Part shown: piece by piece, positions 1 to 64,000 of the stretch
How the letters are laid out: each line of letters begins with the position of its first letter
Numbering within the stretch: the first letter of the stretch is position 1
Assembly: GCA_003991915.1 (NCBI GenBank)
Contig: RQTK01000003.1
Span: forward strand, 1,121,024 to 1,185,023
Origin: Elysia chlorotica
Lineage: Eukaryota; Mollusca; Gastropoda; Plakobranchidae
Direction: 5' to 3'
DNA length: 64,000 nucleotides
Made by a program: the position numbers and the translations under genes
Notes under the pieces: model-generated
Told to the model about the DNA's origin: nothing
What the model saw: only the letters and a program-made list of their open reading frames with translations
The model's database searches: none

Positions 1-133
1 AGATTTTACCTGCCGAAATCTGCAGGGCCAGAGGTATGACCGTTGATTAGAGAAACAGAAAAAGATAAAAAAAAAAGTAATGAATAAAAACAAAATGACT
101 TTATGGTCCAGTTAGAAAATATCTGAAAAATAA

Positions 134-280
<147 letters not shown>

Positions 281-634
281 TGACAACCTCACCAAACCAG
301 ACAAAACTGTCAAGCTTGTTAGATGTAGCTCCTAGATTTTAACTAGAATGGAGTGCAACAATGTTTAGTCATGTAAAGATAACCTAGCTTTGTTAAAAAG
401 GCTCATTATTTTACCTTGTTTTTAAGGAATCAATATATTAGTAAAATTGCGAAAACATGATATATCACAAGACCAATGTCAACAAATGGTAAAGTATTTA
501 AAGGTCTAGAACAAAATGTTCTGATTTTTTTTCCCTCGCATGTCTTAGCAAAATGCTAAGTGTGTTACAGTGAAAAAAAAACGTATATCTTTTCTGTTTT
601 TGTTTTTGCATGAAATCCTCACCCTAGCTTGATA

Positions 635-758
635 ATCAATTTAGTTCTATTTTTCTTGATTATAGAACTAACTGCAAATTGTCACATTATTTATCTTTTT
701 TGTTATCAATTTAGATCTAGTTTTCATCATAATAGAGCTATCTCTGCAAAGTGTCAGT
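635..758. repeat. Diverged direct repeat in the GPI 3' flank
   Basis: Two segments starting ATCAATTTAG (635 and 705), about 50 bp each, can be aligned throughout with scattered substitutions. Both run through a TCTA/TTTTC stretch to a CTGCAAA(T/G)TGTCA end. This is an old tandem duplication with a period of about 70 bp. Confidence 0.5.
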
Positions 759-973
759 TTCTGCTCTTAAGTTCTAAGATTTGATACTTTAATCAGAACA
801 TAGGAATTGAAATATTCTTGATACTTTGAATATTATATATAATATCTGAGTAGCCGTTCAAGCCTTTTATGTTGAAAAAAAATATTATCACATTTCTGTT
901 CTGATTGATTTCTTTAAAACTGCTAAAAATGGTCATAATGCTTGCAATGTTCATGGCTGTATATTGACCAGAG

Positions 974-979
974 AATAAA
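974..979 (+). terminator. Candidate polyadenylation signal for GPI
   Basis: AATAAA lies about 0.7 kb downstream of the GPI stop, followed by A-rich and then T-rich sequence. It is a plausible 3' end signal, but this AT-rich flank contains other A/T hexamers, so the true cleavage site is not decided by sequence alone. Confidence 0.3.
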
Positions 980-3237
980 TAGAAAATAAGAGGTAAACAA
1001 ATCTATTCTCTTTTTTTTTGTGTAAATGAGGAAAACTATCTTCATACCAATATTGATTCGAATTTAGATAATGTATAACTATGCAGTTGTTTTTTAAAAT
1101 GATTTAAAAACTTTTTTATTTCTGTGATGAAAAGCTTTTGCCATTGATTTCTCGTGGGGCATACACATTTTCATATCTGATTGGTGCTCACAATGAAACA
1201 AAGTTGTTGACAAGCAACCTCAGTTTCCTAACAAATTAAATGATTGCAGAAAATACATTGACACTGAAAATGTGTTTTCTCATAAATCAAAAAATTTCTC
1301 CCCGTTTTCTTTTGAACAACTTGCCATTATTTGTTTATGTTGATTTTCTTTTTTTCGTGCAAAAATCAATCATGGATTTGAGGGTGAGTTGAGATACAGC
1401 TTTCCCTACAAGCATAAGAAAAAAGTTATTTCCTGAAAAACAATTTTTTTAAAAACTTCTATATATTTATGCGTGAAGATCAGGATCAACCAATATTTTT
1501 CTCAAGAAAAAAATATTTCCCCTTCTCCTTATGTTGATTTTGTTTTCTATCCTGTTTTGCTTGTTATTTGATTTACTTCAAATGTCTGATATCTTTTTAA
1601 AATTTTATATGATTTAATCTAGTGTAATTAACTGTTTCATGAAATAAAATGGGTTTATAGTCAGTAATAACACTGTTTTGTCTATATTCTCTTCATTGTA
1701 TTTGGATAAGATGAAAAGGTACGAAATAAAAGTAAAAAGAAAAACTACAAAATTAATGTTGGGAAAGTTGGTACCAGCAATAAAAAATTTCAACCATGTC
1801 ATACTTGAGTTCATGCTTGGCTTTGATCTTTGTATATTTAGCAACAGAACCCCCTCCCAAACAACAAAGCAAAAATAAAGGACCCCCCCAAAAAAAACAT
1901 CAAACAAAAAACCCCCCCAAAAAAACAAAAAACAAAAAACAATGAAATAATTATACCAAATATTTCTGAGGTGGTTTCCCCTGTTATAGCTTATTTTCAA
2001 AAGTAAAGGTGCTAAAAAACACACAAAACAACCCAACCATTTATGCAAAATACCTTTTGAAATGCTTTTTTATTCGTGCTAGAGATGTTACTTAACTCTT
2101 TCAGTAACTTAGTTTTTTTCACCACTAAAACTTGGCATTTTGAAAAACAATGTTTCCTAATCTGAATAAAAAAGGGCCTTTATTGGCTAAATAGGACACT
2201 GCAAATTGTTTTTGTTAAATACAATACTTAATGAGAAGTTTGCACAGCAATTTTGAAGAGGATACCTCAATAATTTTTTTGGAGATATGGCAAGAAGTGT
2301 TTACAGATAAAACACACACAAGAAAAAAAGAAAAGTGCAAACATGGACTAAACACCCTTTTCAACAAACTTTTCCTGTACATACTGGTTGAAACTTGTCT
2401 TAACCTCATTTGCCCTTAGGTCTGGTCAAAATCTTGATCTACGTAATGTATCTTTAAACATCCCATATCTCTCATTCTCTTTAAGGGTGAGAATAACCAG
2501 CCATTTTGCAAACATTGCCTGATGTTCAGTTGAATTACGAAAGAAAGTTGAAATCTTGACTATTTGATTCGGAAGATTTCGTACACCTCGTACTGGATAC
2601 TTTGTTCCCTAACTAGACCTAAATTTCTTAGCCAGTAAAATCGGTTTAAGTTACTGAAAGTGTTGAAGAAGTAGGTTTGCAAATGGGTTTAATTTACTGA
2701 AAGTGTTAAGTTGTCAGGAAATATATATTTCTTATTAGACAAGTAGGTATGCACATTTTTATCCTTATATTTTACTCTGAATGGTATTTGAAATTCTAGA
2801 ATTTTTATGGCAACTCAACATTTAGCTTTGATATTTGCCAGTTTTGTGGTTGAAAAACAGTCATGTCTGAAAAGCTTCTCTCAGAGAAGCCCAGCATCAT
2901 TAGTCCTCTTAGAAGAGCATGTTTTTAACTTTGAAAATGGTTCAATAAGGATACATGTACAAGTGGTGAGGGTGTAGGAAAACAAAAATCATTTCAGTAA
3001 AATATAGATGATCGTGCAGGGGATTACCACTATACAAAACATATACAATATTAGATGTAGTTACCCCAAAGAGCACTAATTTGAAATAAAAACTTTCTTT
3101 TCAGCATAATTATAACAAAAACAAACAAGCTCCGACAAATTTTTTTCTTCTTTATGGATATGCTGATGGAAAAAGGATAAAAAAAAATACATCAAACAAT
3201 TGTCAACATCTCATTCTGATCCTTTCTTATATCAAAT

Positions 3238-3262
3238 ACACACACACACACACACACACACA
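3238..3262. repeat. (CA)n microsatellite
   Basis: Pure alternating CA of about 12 units in the intergenic 3' flank. Confidence 0.9.
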
Positions 3263-4011
3263 AGTACTTCAAAATAAAATACGAAAATAAATATGCTTAT
3301 TTACATTGAAAGTAAAAATCATATTAACATATCAGCTTCAACAATTGTGTTTGGCATAAATAAATAATGCTCAAAAATTAAAAGCGCAATAGCTTTTATC
3401 CTTCATTTATTAGATGGCACTTAGTTGCTGCAACTCAAGGCCAACCTGTAAACATATGACTAATAGGTTTGGGTACTATATCTATTATTTATTTTGTATA
3501 TTCATTAATAGGTTTACAAAAAATTGAAGCATTGAGCTTATAAGAAAGTCTAAAGGACAATTCACACTGTCGGGTGAACGTCAATCCGATCTATCCATTA
3601 TCTATCACCTCCCTCCCGATAGACCGATATGATACAGTAAATATTATAGGGTACTTAATAGGTTCTACAACTTCAGATTATGAAAAAAAAGAAACAAATT
3701 TTGTCTCTGTCTTTCATATTGAATCTTGTTTAACACATTAAATACAGCTGATAAACTACTAATACTCGGAGAGAGCCATGTTTTGATTCAGTGTAAGAAA
3801 CCATGTAATAAAGGTCCTAGGAAGTTCAGGCCTTTTCAGTAGTTTAATAGTAAGATTGTATCAGCAAGGTATTCCAACTTGCAGAATGACTTAATCATTT
3901 TTCAAAGGTTTCGAATCAAATGAGTTTCATATGTTTTCTACAACCATTGCTACCTGGCACAACTCTAACCTTTCACTAGCCCTTTATATTTTTTAACTAA
4001 TTCTAAAAATA

Positions 4012-4017
4012 TTTATT
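4012..4017 (-). terminator. Candidate polyadenylation signal for LRRCC1
   Basis: TTTATT on the + strand reads AATAAA on the gene strand, about 0.2 kb past the LRRCC1 stop. A second copy sits at 4183-4188, only 40 bases past the stop, and others lie further away. The choice between them is inference. Confidence 0.25.
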
Positions 4018-4031
4018 CAATATCAGTCTCT

Positions 4032-4137
4032 CTGAGTATGAGACCTAAATATGAGTACAAATTCAAAGTTGCATAACTGAACAACTGAGTATGAGACCTA
4101 AATATGAATGCAAATTCAAAGTTGCATAACTGAACAA
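4032..4137. repeat. 53-bp tandem duplication, two copies
   Basis: 4032-4084 and 4085-4137 are head-to-tail copies starting CTGAGTATGAGACC, differing at only two positions. They lie just beyond the LRRCC1 stop, probably inside its 3' untranslated region. Confidence 0.9.
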
Positions 4138-4227
4138 TCTGATTGACTCCATCCATAGTCGTCATAGATTTAGCGACAAAAATTTATTTCAACAGATTTC
4201 AATTTGAGCATAGTAAGTTAACCTGTG

Positions 4228-56903
<52,676 letters not shown>

Positions 56904-56936
56904 CTGGGGAGCACACACACAAAGAGGGTCAGTACA

Positions 56937-57245
56937 GTTGGCTGGTTGTGTTGGTTTAACGTCCAACAGCAGCCTATATAGGCTATATTGTGGACGGGCC
57001 CCAAGACGGACGTCTGACAATTTATGTGCTGCCACACACGAGACAGGCCGGGGATACCATGACTCATGTCTCAGCCGGTCACATTATTCTGGGGTGAGTA
57101 CAGTTGAAGTTAAAGTCCAACGCCAGCAGTATATAGGCTATCTTGTGGACGGACCCCAAGACTGACGTCTGCTAGTTTTATGTGCTGGGAGAGCTAGACC
57201 TCTGTCTCAGTCCGTCACATTATACAAACACTGACTTAACCAGTA
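56937..57245 (-). mobile_element. Two adjacent head-less SINE copies
   Basis: 56937-57090 and 57095-57245 each run from GTTGGTTTAACGTCCAAC-like tails through GTGGACGGGCCCCAAGAC to GGTCACATTAT and stop before the tRNA head. The two have diverged from each other, so both are 5'-truncated copies of the main family or the product of an old duplication. Confidence 0.75.
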
Positions 57246-57249
57246 AAGA

Positions 57250-60200
57250 AGCACAGGGGGAGGACAGGTAACTCAGAGCTGAAGTCAAGGGCGATCGCCA
57301 GCATCAGAGAAATAAAAACACCACACAAGCGTGGGGTGATAATGGCGAAAAAAACCCAACAAATCGCCAGAGGAAATATCACCGAGAAGAGTCGTGAAAA
57401 GTAAAAGGGAAAGTTTACTTGAATCTGAATGACTATTATTTATAGGCATATAATAAATTCAATCTATCTCAAGTTTCTTGCCTTGTTAAATGCTGTTATG
57501 ATTTATTTCCCAAAAAAACAATTTTTATCCACGAGTATATCGAAGCCATGTCATCTGAGACGAAGACCATTAGCGTCTTGTTGCACTCTAAAATATCGGA
57601 TTTTTCAGAACTAAAAATCCGTTGTAAACCTGATGGTTTTTATTTTGTATATTTCCCTTGGGTTACCCTCAAAGGTTGATTCTTTAATGATTGTGTCTAA
57701 TGAGGCACTAGTAGCTTGCGGCTCCACCACACGGACATACTTTTTAAAAATAAGAGGGAAAAAAATCATCGTTTACAATGCATGATCGACATGGCTTCGC
57801 TTCACTCAAAATGAAGTGTAAAATCTCAAATTTGAAGTCGGCTTTCCGCAATAGAAAAATAAAGTTGAGCGCAACTGATTATCAGAAATTTCAGTGATAC
57901 ACATGCGTTCTGGAATTACGCTGTTTGTACTCCAGAGGAAGAAAATGATTTACTCTGATCAAGAGACTTATTCTTCCGGGATAGATTTGATAAGAAGAAG
58001 GAATGTTTATAGGGTTTAAATAATTCTACACGAAATAACGGATACAACACGTTATCATGTCCCGAATAAAAGAAAAATAAAATATCGCGTAGGTTCTTCT
58101 TTTTGCGTGTTGTTTACTTTTAAAATTATTTGACTATAAGATGCGATTCAATGATCGGCTGGTTGCATCGTACCGTCCGCTTTTCCCCTGCCCACCCCCT
58201 CCTTTAAAAAACAAGAACAACACATCCTTTTAACATAATTACATCGCCCAGACTGCAGATTGACAATTGACTAGGACATGAAGAGACAATTCCTGAGTGC
58301 AAGAGACCATTTTGCGGGCAGACGGTCTTTCATGGAATGCCTTGGATACTTTTCTCATTCTTTACACTGTTGTCCGACAGCAGAGATAACCTCTTTCTGA
58401 ATATGTGAAGTTATCCAATAAAACTCAGAAAAAAAAACCAAAACCCATAGACATTTATGTCACTTTGATTTCATGACGACAAGATAGAAACGAGTGAGGT
58501 TAGATATCCTATTAAACTAAGTCTTGAATTCGTTTTAAATAAATATATTTTGTTGTTGTAAAGTTAAATGTAGTTAAGTAGCGGATCAAATGTCTCTGGA
58601 AGTCGCCATCGATTTCTTGGCTTTGACACCCCCCCCCCTTTTTTTTTCTTCTACGTTTTAGAAGTTTCCATAATAGAAGAAGCCGAAATGTAAAAAAGCA
58701 CTATTTGCTTATACATTCTTTCTAGTCAAAAGCAAAACAATGGAAAGAAGCATGGCGATGTATGAGCAATTCATCGGGTAAATGAATATGGGCCAAATTG
58801 AATTAAAAAAAAACTACTGCACAAAAATATTGGGATGAGAGATATTACTGAACCAAACTTCGAGGAGTTCCTTAACTCAATGAAAAATTAATGAAGCATA
58901 TATTAAATACAGATAAAACATAACATTGATACTCATTAGCATTCAAAGAATATTTACCTCCTAAAAATTAATATTGTTTTCGCAAGTGTACCTCGAGCAA
59001 ATTAAGTAGGAATGAAGAAAAAGTCTTAGAACTGAATGCCCCAGGTTAATTTCTTTATGGTACATGTACAAGTATGTGCACACATTTCTTAGGGATTTCG
59101 GGATGGACAAAGCTGAAAGTATAACTGGTTATTTCGTAGCGTGCTAAAAATTATTCAAAACTATGAAACCACAAAAATGAGAAAACATTATTGGCGAAAT
59201 ATTGCAAGAATATTTCTAAACTTCCAAAAAGAAATAAAAATAAAATAAAATAAAGCAACAACCAAAGAAAGCATATAATAATGAGAGCTTCTCCCCCACA
59301 AAGAACCCAAAGAGAAGGTCTAATGATGGCGCTCCGAGCCATGCGTTAACGCCCCACAGACATCCCGCCACAACAGACCGACCGCCCTGCCCCAGATCTT
59401 CAGACAAGTCACGTGGTTTGGCGTACGCCCCTCGCTCTCTGCAAATGAATCGGTTCTCTTGGGACTAAGCAGGAAGAGCTTCTCACGTAAAGAATCGCTT
59501 TTTAGACAGGCTACGCACTTTCCTAGAGTGCAAATTAATTGTACCCGCCTTACATGATCACCCTTTAAATAGTGAATTTAAATCCTGAAATAAAAATAAG
59601 CCTGTTATTTTGGGCCTGCTTAAAAAGAGCGTAGGACTTTTTACTTTAAAAAAAGGTTTACGAGTAAAATAATAAAAATGTTCTCAAATTAAATATAAAA
59701 ATGTAATTAATGACAATAATAAAAATGTAATCAATTAAAATACTGATAAATTACAATGATGTTTAATTCGAACTATATTCTTTCCACTAAAAAGAAATGC
59801 CAATGAAAACAGTATTGCGGCCATCCAATTCTTTATATTTCTTTGATTCTTGGTTAGGGTCACGATTGGTAGACTGGATTCTGCTAACCAGCCATTTATA
59901 GCACCGAGACTGATGGAGAGCCACAGAAACTGGGCATAACTAGGCTTCCTTAGCGGATAGATTTCTTAAGTGCCTGTGACACATGCCACACAACGACTTA
60001 AAAAGCTGTTTTAGGCACATAGAAAAAAATATATTAATCATGTACAGTTAAACACGACTGTCATTTTTTTCTGCATGGACATATCAAATAGTATAGGAGA
60101 CCATCTAGGCCACATGTCACAAATAGTCTCCACCTCATTATGATTTAATTCCAATCCTAATGACAAACTCTCAAAAGATTCCACGCAAGAGAAATTTATA

Positions 60201-60900
60201 ATCAATGATCCCATACCATATTTATATTCCAGTTGATGCATTTTTAAGGCCAATGTCGTGGTCACATTGTGGTGTTTTTTGATAGAATCAATCAACCAAT
60301 CAATCGATCCATCAATCAATGAATCAGGTGTCGCGCTCTTTAGATAAGGCGATCACGACCTTTCATGGATCTCGATCTCCTCTGGCTGTCAGTGCAGGCT
60401 TCTCTTTAAGTGTATATTTCTGTCTCTTTCTCTGTCTCCGTCTCTCTGCCTCTATTCGTCTGCTTTGTCTCTCTCACTCTCTCTCACACACAGTCTCTCT
60501 CTCTGTCTTTCTCTCTGTTTGTCTCTGTGTATTTAATATGCCATAGATTCCCCTGAGGGATCCTATAGAGTGTGTCAATGAATATCAATCGATTCTCATA
60601 CCTATAGATACATGTGCCAACTCAAAAACTTTTCAAGCTGTGATTTTTCAGTAAAAAAAAAACCCACAACAACAAAAAAAACCACAACAATATAAAAACA
60701 ATAAGCAAGCAGCAACATAAAAAACCAAAACAAAACAAAACCCCTACACCCTCTAAAAAGGCCTCCACCAATTGTCTCCATTTAAAAAAAATCTGAAAAA
60801 CATTTGTGACCTTGAAGAGTTGGTACCGAAAAAATCAAGCTATTCTGGAGATCAAACCAAAGCAACGTGTGGAGATAGTGAGGAAAGTCACTAAATATTC
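57250..60900. other. Upstream LRRCC1 region, no exon found
   Basis: AT-rich with no supportable coding exon. CT-rich low complexity lies at about 60410-60530. The LRRCC1 exon that should precede 56903 (ending one base into a codon) was looked for here and not recognised. Confidence 0.55.
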
Positions 60901-61096
60901 TAAGGGACGGCGTGTTTAATGCACAGTGAAAGCCGCTCTGTGTATTTCCACAGCCATTGTCACATCACCGGGACGTTAGCGCACGACGCGCCATCTCATC
61001 ACACGCACGGAAAGGTCTCCTCATCAAAACAGATGATCGTAATCGCCTTGGAGGTCGTAACATTTTCAGAAAAAAATGACCCAACAACAAACACCC

Positions 61097-61128
61097 CCCC
61101 AAACAATAACAACAACAACAACAACACC

Positions 61129-61187
<59 letters not shown>

Positions 61188-61189
61188 CG
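61097..61189. repeat. (CAA)n microsatellite
   Basis: About 30 AAC/CAA units, with the AC-rich purine side on the + strand. Confidence 0.95.
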
Positions 61190-61298
61190 AGACCAGGACG
61201 TTTTTTCCTCAGGGAGAAAGAGGATGAGGCAGAAGAGAAAAAGTATGAAAAAAACAACAACAGAATAATGAGATCAACAGGAAGAATGCGGGTGTGAA

Positions 61299-61300
<2 letters not shown>

Positions 61301-61338
<38 letters not shown>

Positions 61339-61358
61339 CTAGATAGCTAGATAGATAT

Positions 61359-61431
<73 letters not shown>
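61301..61431. repeat. Compound (GATA)n-(GA)n microsatellite
   Basis: GATA repeats to about 61362, then about 70 bp of GA. Confidence 0.95.
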
Positions 61432-61433
<2 letters not shown>

Positions 61434-61484
61434 TCAGGAGAGAAAAAGAAAGGAAGCGAGGAAGAGAGCGAGTGAGTAAGATTA

Positions 61485-61800
61485 AGTTGGTTTGCACTGA
61501 ACTCGATATGCGCCTGGGTCATCCATCCTCGTAATTGTAAAACAAGGTTCGGTCTGTTGTCTAAAAAGGAAAAATGTATTTCATAGAAAGATGGCACACG
61601 TCATTCTACCTCAGACAACGCAATCTTACATTTATAACGCTTGACAATTTTGTGAACTGTCACATAGAGATATAGTGTAGATAATAGGATGTCGGTCTCA
61701 ATCGGTCACATCATGCATAACTTATATTGAAACTGACCCATCAGATAACAAGTCGATCTCACCGGAATTGAAATTGGAGACCTCTCGATTGTCAATTACC
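61485..61800 (-). mobile_element. Degraded SINE
   Basis: AAGTTGGTTTGCACTG, GACAATTTTGTGAACTGTCACA, GGTCTCAATCGGTCACATCAT and ACTGACCCATCAG follow the order of the main SINE body in minus orientation. It is highly diverged and the B-box is barely recognisable. Confidence 0.45.
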
Positions 61801-61828
61801 CTACCTTGCAAGACGAGGCAGAGAAGAG

Positions 61829-61912
61829 AAAGAAGAAGAAGAAGAAGAAGAAGAAGAAGAAGAAGAAGAAGAAGAAGAAGAAGAAGAAGAAGAAGAAGAA
61901 GAAGAAGAGAAA
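61829..61912. repeat. (GAA)n microsatellite
   Basis: About 26 AAG units, followed by GGAG-rich sequence to about 61960. Lys- and Arg-rich frames here are artefacts. Confidence 0.95.
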
Positions 61913-62118
61913 GAGGGAGACGGAGAAGGAGAAGGAGCAGAAAGAGGAGGAGGAGAAAGACATGGGGTATTTATTTCAAAATTTCAGACAAAAGAAGGGA
62001 AATAGTAATACATAAAAGTTCGATTTCCTTTGAGGATAGTCTATATAATTTTTAGGTGAGTTTCATCTGAACCAAAGAATCCGGTGAAATGTCAAATAGC
62101 CATGATCTTGGTTTTTAC

Positions 62119-62280
62119 CTCGTCCTTGATATGTCTTTCTTCAACTTCTTCTGAAGTTTGATGTCTCGTTGGCTTAGAGCTCCAGTTTACTTTAGGTCGG
62201 ACATCAGGTGGAAAACAGTCTTCAATCATGACGTGCACGGCATCATCCCGCCCAATTAGTCGGCCTGTCTGGCCCACTCT
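62119..62280 (-). CDS. Candidate exon, perhaps upstream LRRCC1
   Basis: 162 nt, exactly 54 codons and open in phase 0 at both ends. The acceptor is TGTTTGTTTAGGAATTAG and the donor GAG|GTAAAA. The peptide RVGQTGRLIGRDDAVHVMIE continues DCFPPDVRPKVNWSS and ends in an acidic/basic stretch, SEEVEERHIKDE. It is GC-richer than its flanks and on the LRRCC1 strand. It could belong to the linker between the leucine-rich repeats and the coil, but I see no direct similarity. At least one undiscovered exon would be needed to join it to 56903 because the phases differ. Confidence 0.38.
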
Positions 62281-62545
62281 CTAATTCCTAAACAAACAGT
62301 AATTGTTCAGCGTCCCGAGTCCCGACTTATTTTACCCTCTGTACCGACTGTCATTGACTGTCTCGACTCGGAAAGTTGGAAAACGTGACCGAATACATTC
62401 TTTTTAACCTCAGCATTATGGCTGGAGTCAATAGAGCTAATAATTATTTCTCCGTCTCTGTCTCATTGTCTCGTTCTCTCTTGTTTAGGCTTTTATAAAC
62501 GGACTTTCGTCTGTCCTATTGTACGGTGGTTTGGAAAATAGAATG

Positions 62546-62573
62546 AGAGAGAGAGAGACAGAGAGAGAGAAAG

Positions 62574-62636
<63 letters not shown>

Positions 62637-62643
62637 GACAGAG
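62546..62643. repeat. (GA)n microsatellite
   Basis: About 100 bp of GA with GACA variants at the right end. Confidence 0.95.
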
Positions 62644-62699
62644 ACAGTAAAAACTGTCAGCTGGTTTTCATACCGCCTTTCTCCTAATGGGAAAACAAA

Positions 62700-63900
62700 T
62701 TTGAGTGAGTACACGTCATGCCTGAGACTCAGTTAATAAAACGCCTCACTGCGACACTAGTGTTCGTAAGTACAACTTTGCACTCGCTTACAACTCGTCG
62801 AAAGCCTTCTCAATCGCAAATACCTAGACAAGTCATAAGCTACCGCGACGGTTTACGTACGCCCCCAGATCTGCATCCTATGTCGCTGCTAGTGTGATCG
62901 TTTTAAACTTTAGTTATTTCCTTAAATGAGAAAGTTTAGTTTCCACCACTTTCCTTGAAATTCGTTGATCGTGTGATCACAGAATTTGTATTAATTGAAA
63001 AATTACTAAACAACTTGCTACAGGCTGAACCTTTACCGCCGAAATATTATCTAACAAAATGAATGAATTCACCACACTATAAAATGTAAAACATGTTTTT
63101 TTTCTTCAAGATAATAGATAATCGAACAATGACAGAGTTAATAAAACTGTTATAAATTACGTCCAGAAAGGTTTATAGATACAGTTGAGAGCGCCACCGG
63201 CAACAACACGACGCGCTCTATTCTATTGACATTGAGATCCATGCGGTTGGTGTCTCGTTACACACATGGTGTCGGTGATGAGGGCGGCTGGGACTTTTAC
63301 GTTTGTGCAGCAATGGCGCCACATAGGCCTAGCTCAACCTATAAGTCTCTCAGCTCAACCAGCGGGAAATCCTAGTTTCCATCTTCTGTTAACGCCCCCA
63401 ACCTTGATGCTACTTACTCATATCAGTTTTCGCCCTTCGTCACTTTTACATAATAACGCAAATCAATGCGTTAGGATAAAGTTTGACCCCAGATATTAAT
63501 GTTCATGGATTAAAAATCACACCGAAAGATGTTGGTATGTTTATTTTATGGGAGCATGACTCCGGAAATTCTAATAGCTGTTTTCATTTCGTTTCCAAAC
63601 CTTTCTCTAAAATGCTGTATCATAATGCACCAAAACTGACCACCTATTTATTCATCTCCGGTATAGCCGAATATCACTTCATATAAGCATTGGAGAAAAA
63701 TGTTTTAGTCATAAGAAAAATCATTAAACTGTGATACGATTGGTGTTAACATTTTATAAAATTTACATGTGAACATCGTCGTATTTACCCAACTGCCGGT
63801 GCTTTTACGTGTAAAATGCCATTTTTAATCTTCCATAGAAAAATGTAAATCGTAATACATCCTTATTCTTAAAAAGAAAGCGCACTACACAAAAGGAGGT
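62700..63900. other. Right-hand region, nothing supported
   Basis: Mixed AT-rich sequence with a GC-richer patch (about 63180-63420). I see no exon with both splice sites and no repeat family. Confidence 0.5.
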
Positions 63901-63902
63901 TG

Positions 63903-63924
63903 GCGTTTCTTCTTCTTCTTCTTC

Positions 63925-64000
<76 letters not shown>
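63903..64000. repeat. (TTC)n-(ATC)n microsatellite at the window edge
   Basis: About 8 TTC units, then at least 24 ATC units, running off the end of the window. Confidence 0.95.

Larger units (their letters stand above)
281..4227. other. 3' flank shared by convergent GPI and LRRCC1
   Basis: This is AT-rich sequence without coding exons that I can support. It should hold both 3' untranslated regions. It contains a diverged duplication (about 635-685 and 705-758), a CA repeat (3238-3262) and a 53-bp tandem duplication (4032-4137). Short open frames in A-rich and T-rich sequence here look like chance. Confidence 0.6.

Noticed and set aside
1-34. Sequence before a GTATGA at 35 as a preceding GPI exon
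   Set aside because: Its translation does not match the GPI segment expected before VELGK, so no exon is called.
60319-60546. Plus-strand Leu/Ser/Cys-rich frame
   Set aside because: It runs through CT-rich low-complexity DNA and has no domain.

Overview
This is eukaryotic genomic DNA: AT-rich, full of introns, microsatellites and transposon remnants, with coding exons that are short, GC-rich and bounded by GT/AG splice sites. The gene content is metazoan. The gene layout, the mariner and tRNA-derived SINE complement and the abundant GA, GATA and CAA microsatellites suggest a mollusc, perhaps a gastropod. That taxonomic guess is inference and not secure.

Two conserved genes lie tail to tail. 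At the left edge (160-280, + strand) is the last coding exon of glucose-6-phosphate isomerase (GPI). Running leftwards across almost the whole window (56903 down to 4228, - strand) is the 3' half of a long coiled-coil gene that I identify as LRRCC1 (leucine-rich repeat and coiled-coil centrosomal protein 1, also called CLERC). I reconstructed 16 exons. Every splice phase matches its neighbour, giving 572 codons plus a stop in one unbroken frame, and the product is colinear with the C-terminal half of vertebrate LRRCC1 as I remember it. The leucine-rich-repeat half must lie beyond 57 kb, probably outside the window. One further exon candidate of uncertain assignment is at 62119-62280.

Region by region: 281-4227 is the shared 3' flank of the two genes. 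4228-16186 holds eleven LRRCC1 exons in short introns. 16187-34255 is an 18-kb intron containing a 1.14-kb tandem duplication (25347-27580), which carries a foldback-type repeat and a duplicated exon-like frame. 34256-41543 holds four exons, a mariner end fragment, a SINE and the 3' end of a LINE flanked by a perfect 65-bp direct repeat. 41544-56784 is a 15-kb intron with a three-copy duplicated LINE-like unit, two mariner elements, long GA arrays and two minisatellites. 56785-56903 is the most upstream exon found, and beyond it lie mostly repeats.

The most interesting structures are four. First, the mariner pair has complementary defects: one copy has an intact D,D34D transposase but lacks one terminal inverted repeat, and the other has both ends but a dead transposase. 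Second, a neighbouring unit carries the corresponding empty TA site. Third, a short exon-like frame is duplicated with four clustered substitutions, all at third codon positions. Fourth, the LINE has an unusually long perfect target-site duplication. I found no CRISPR array, operon or other prokaryotic system.
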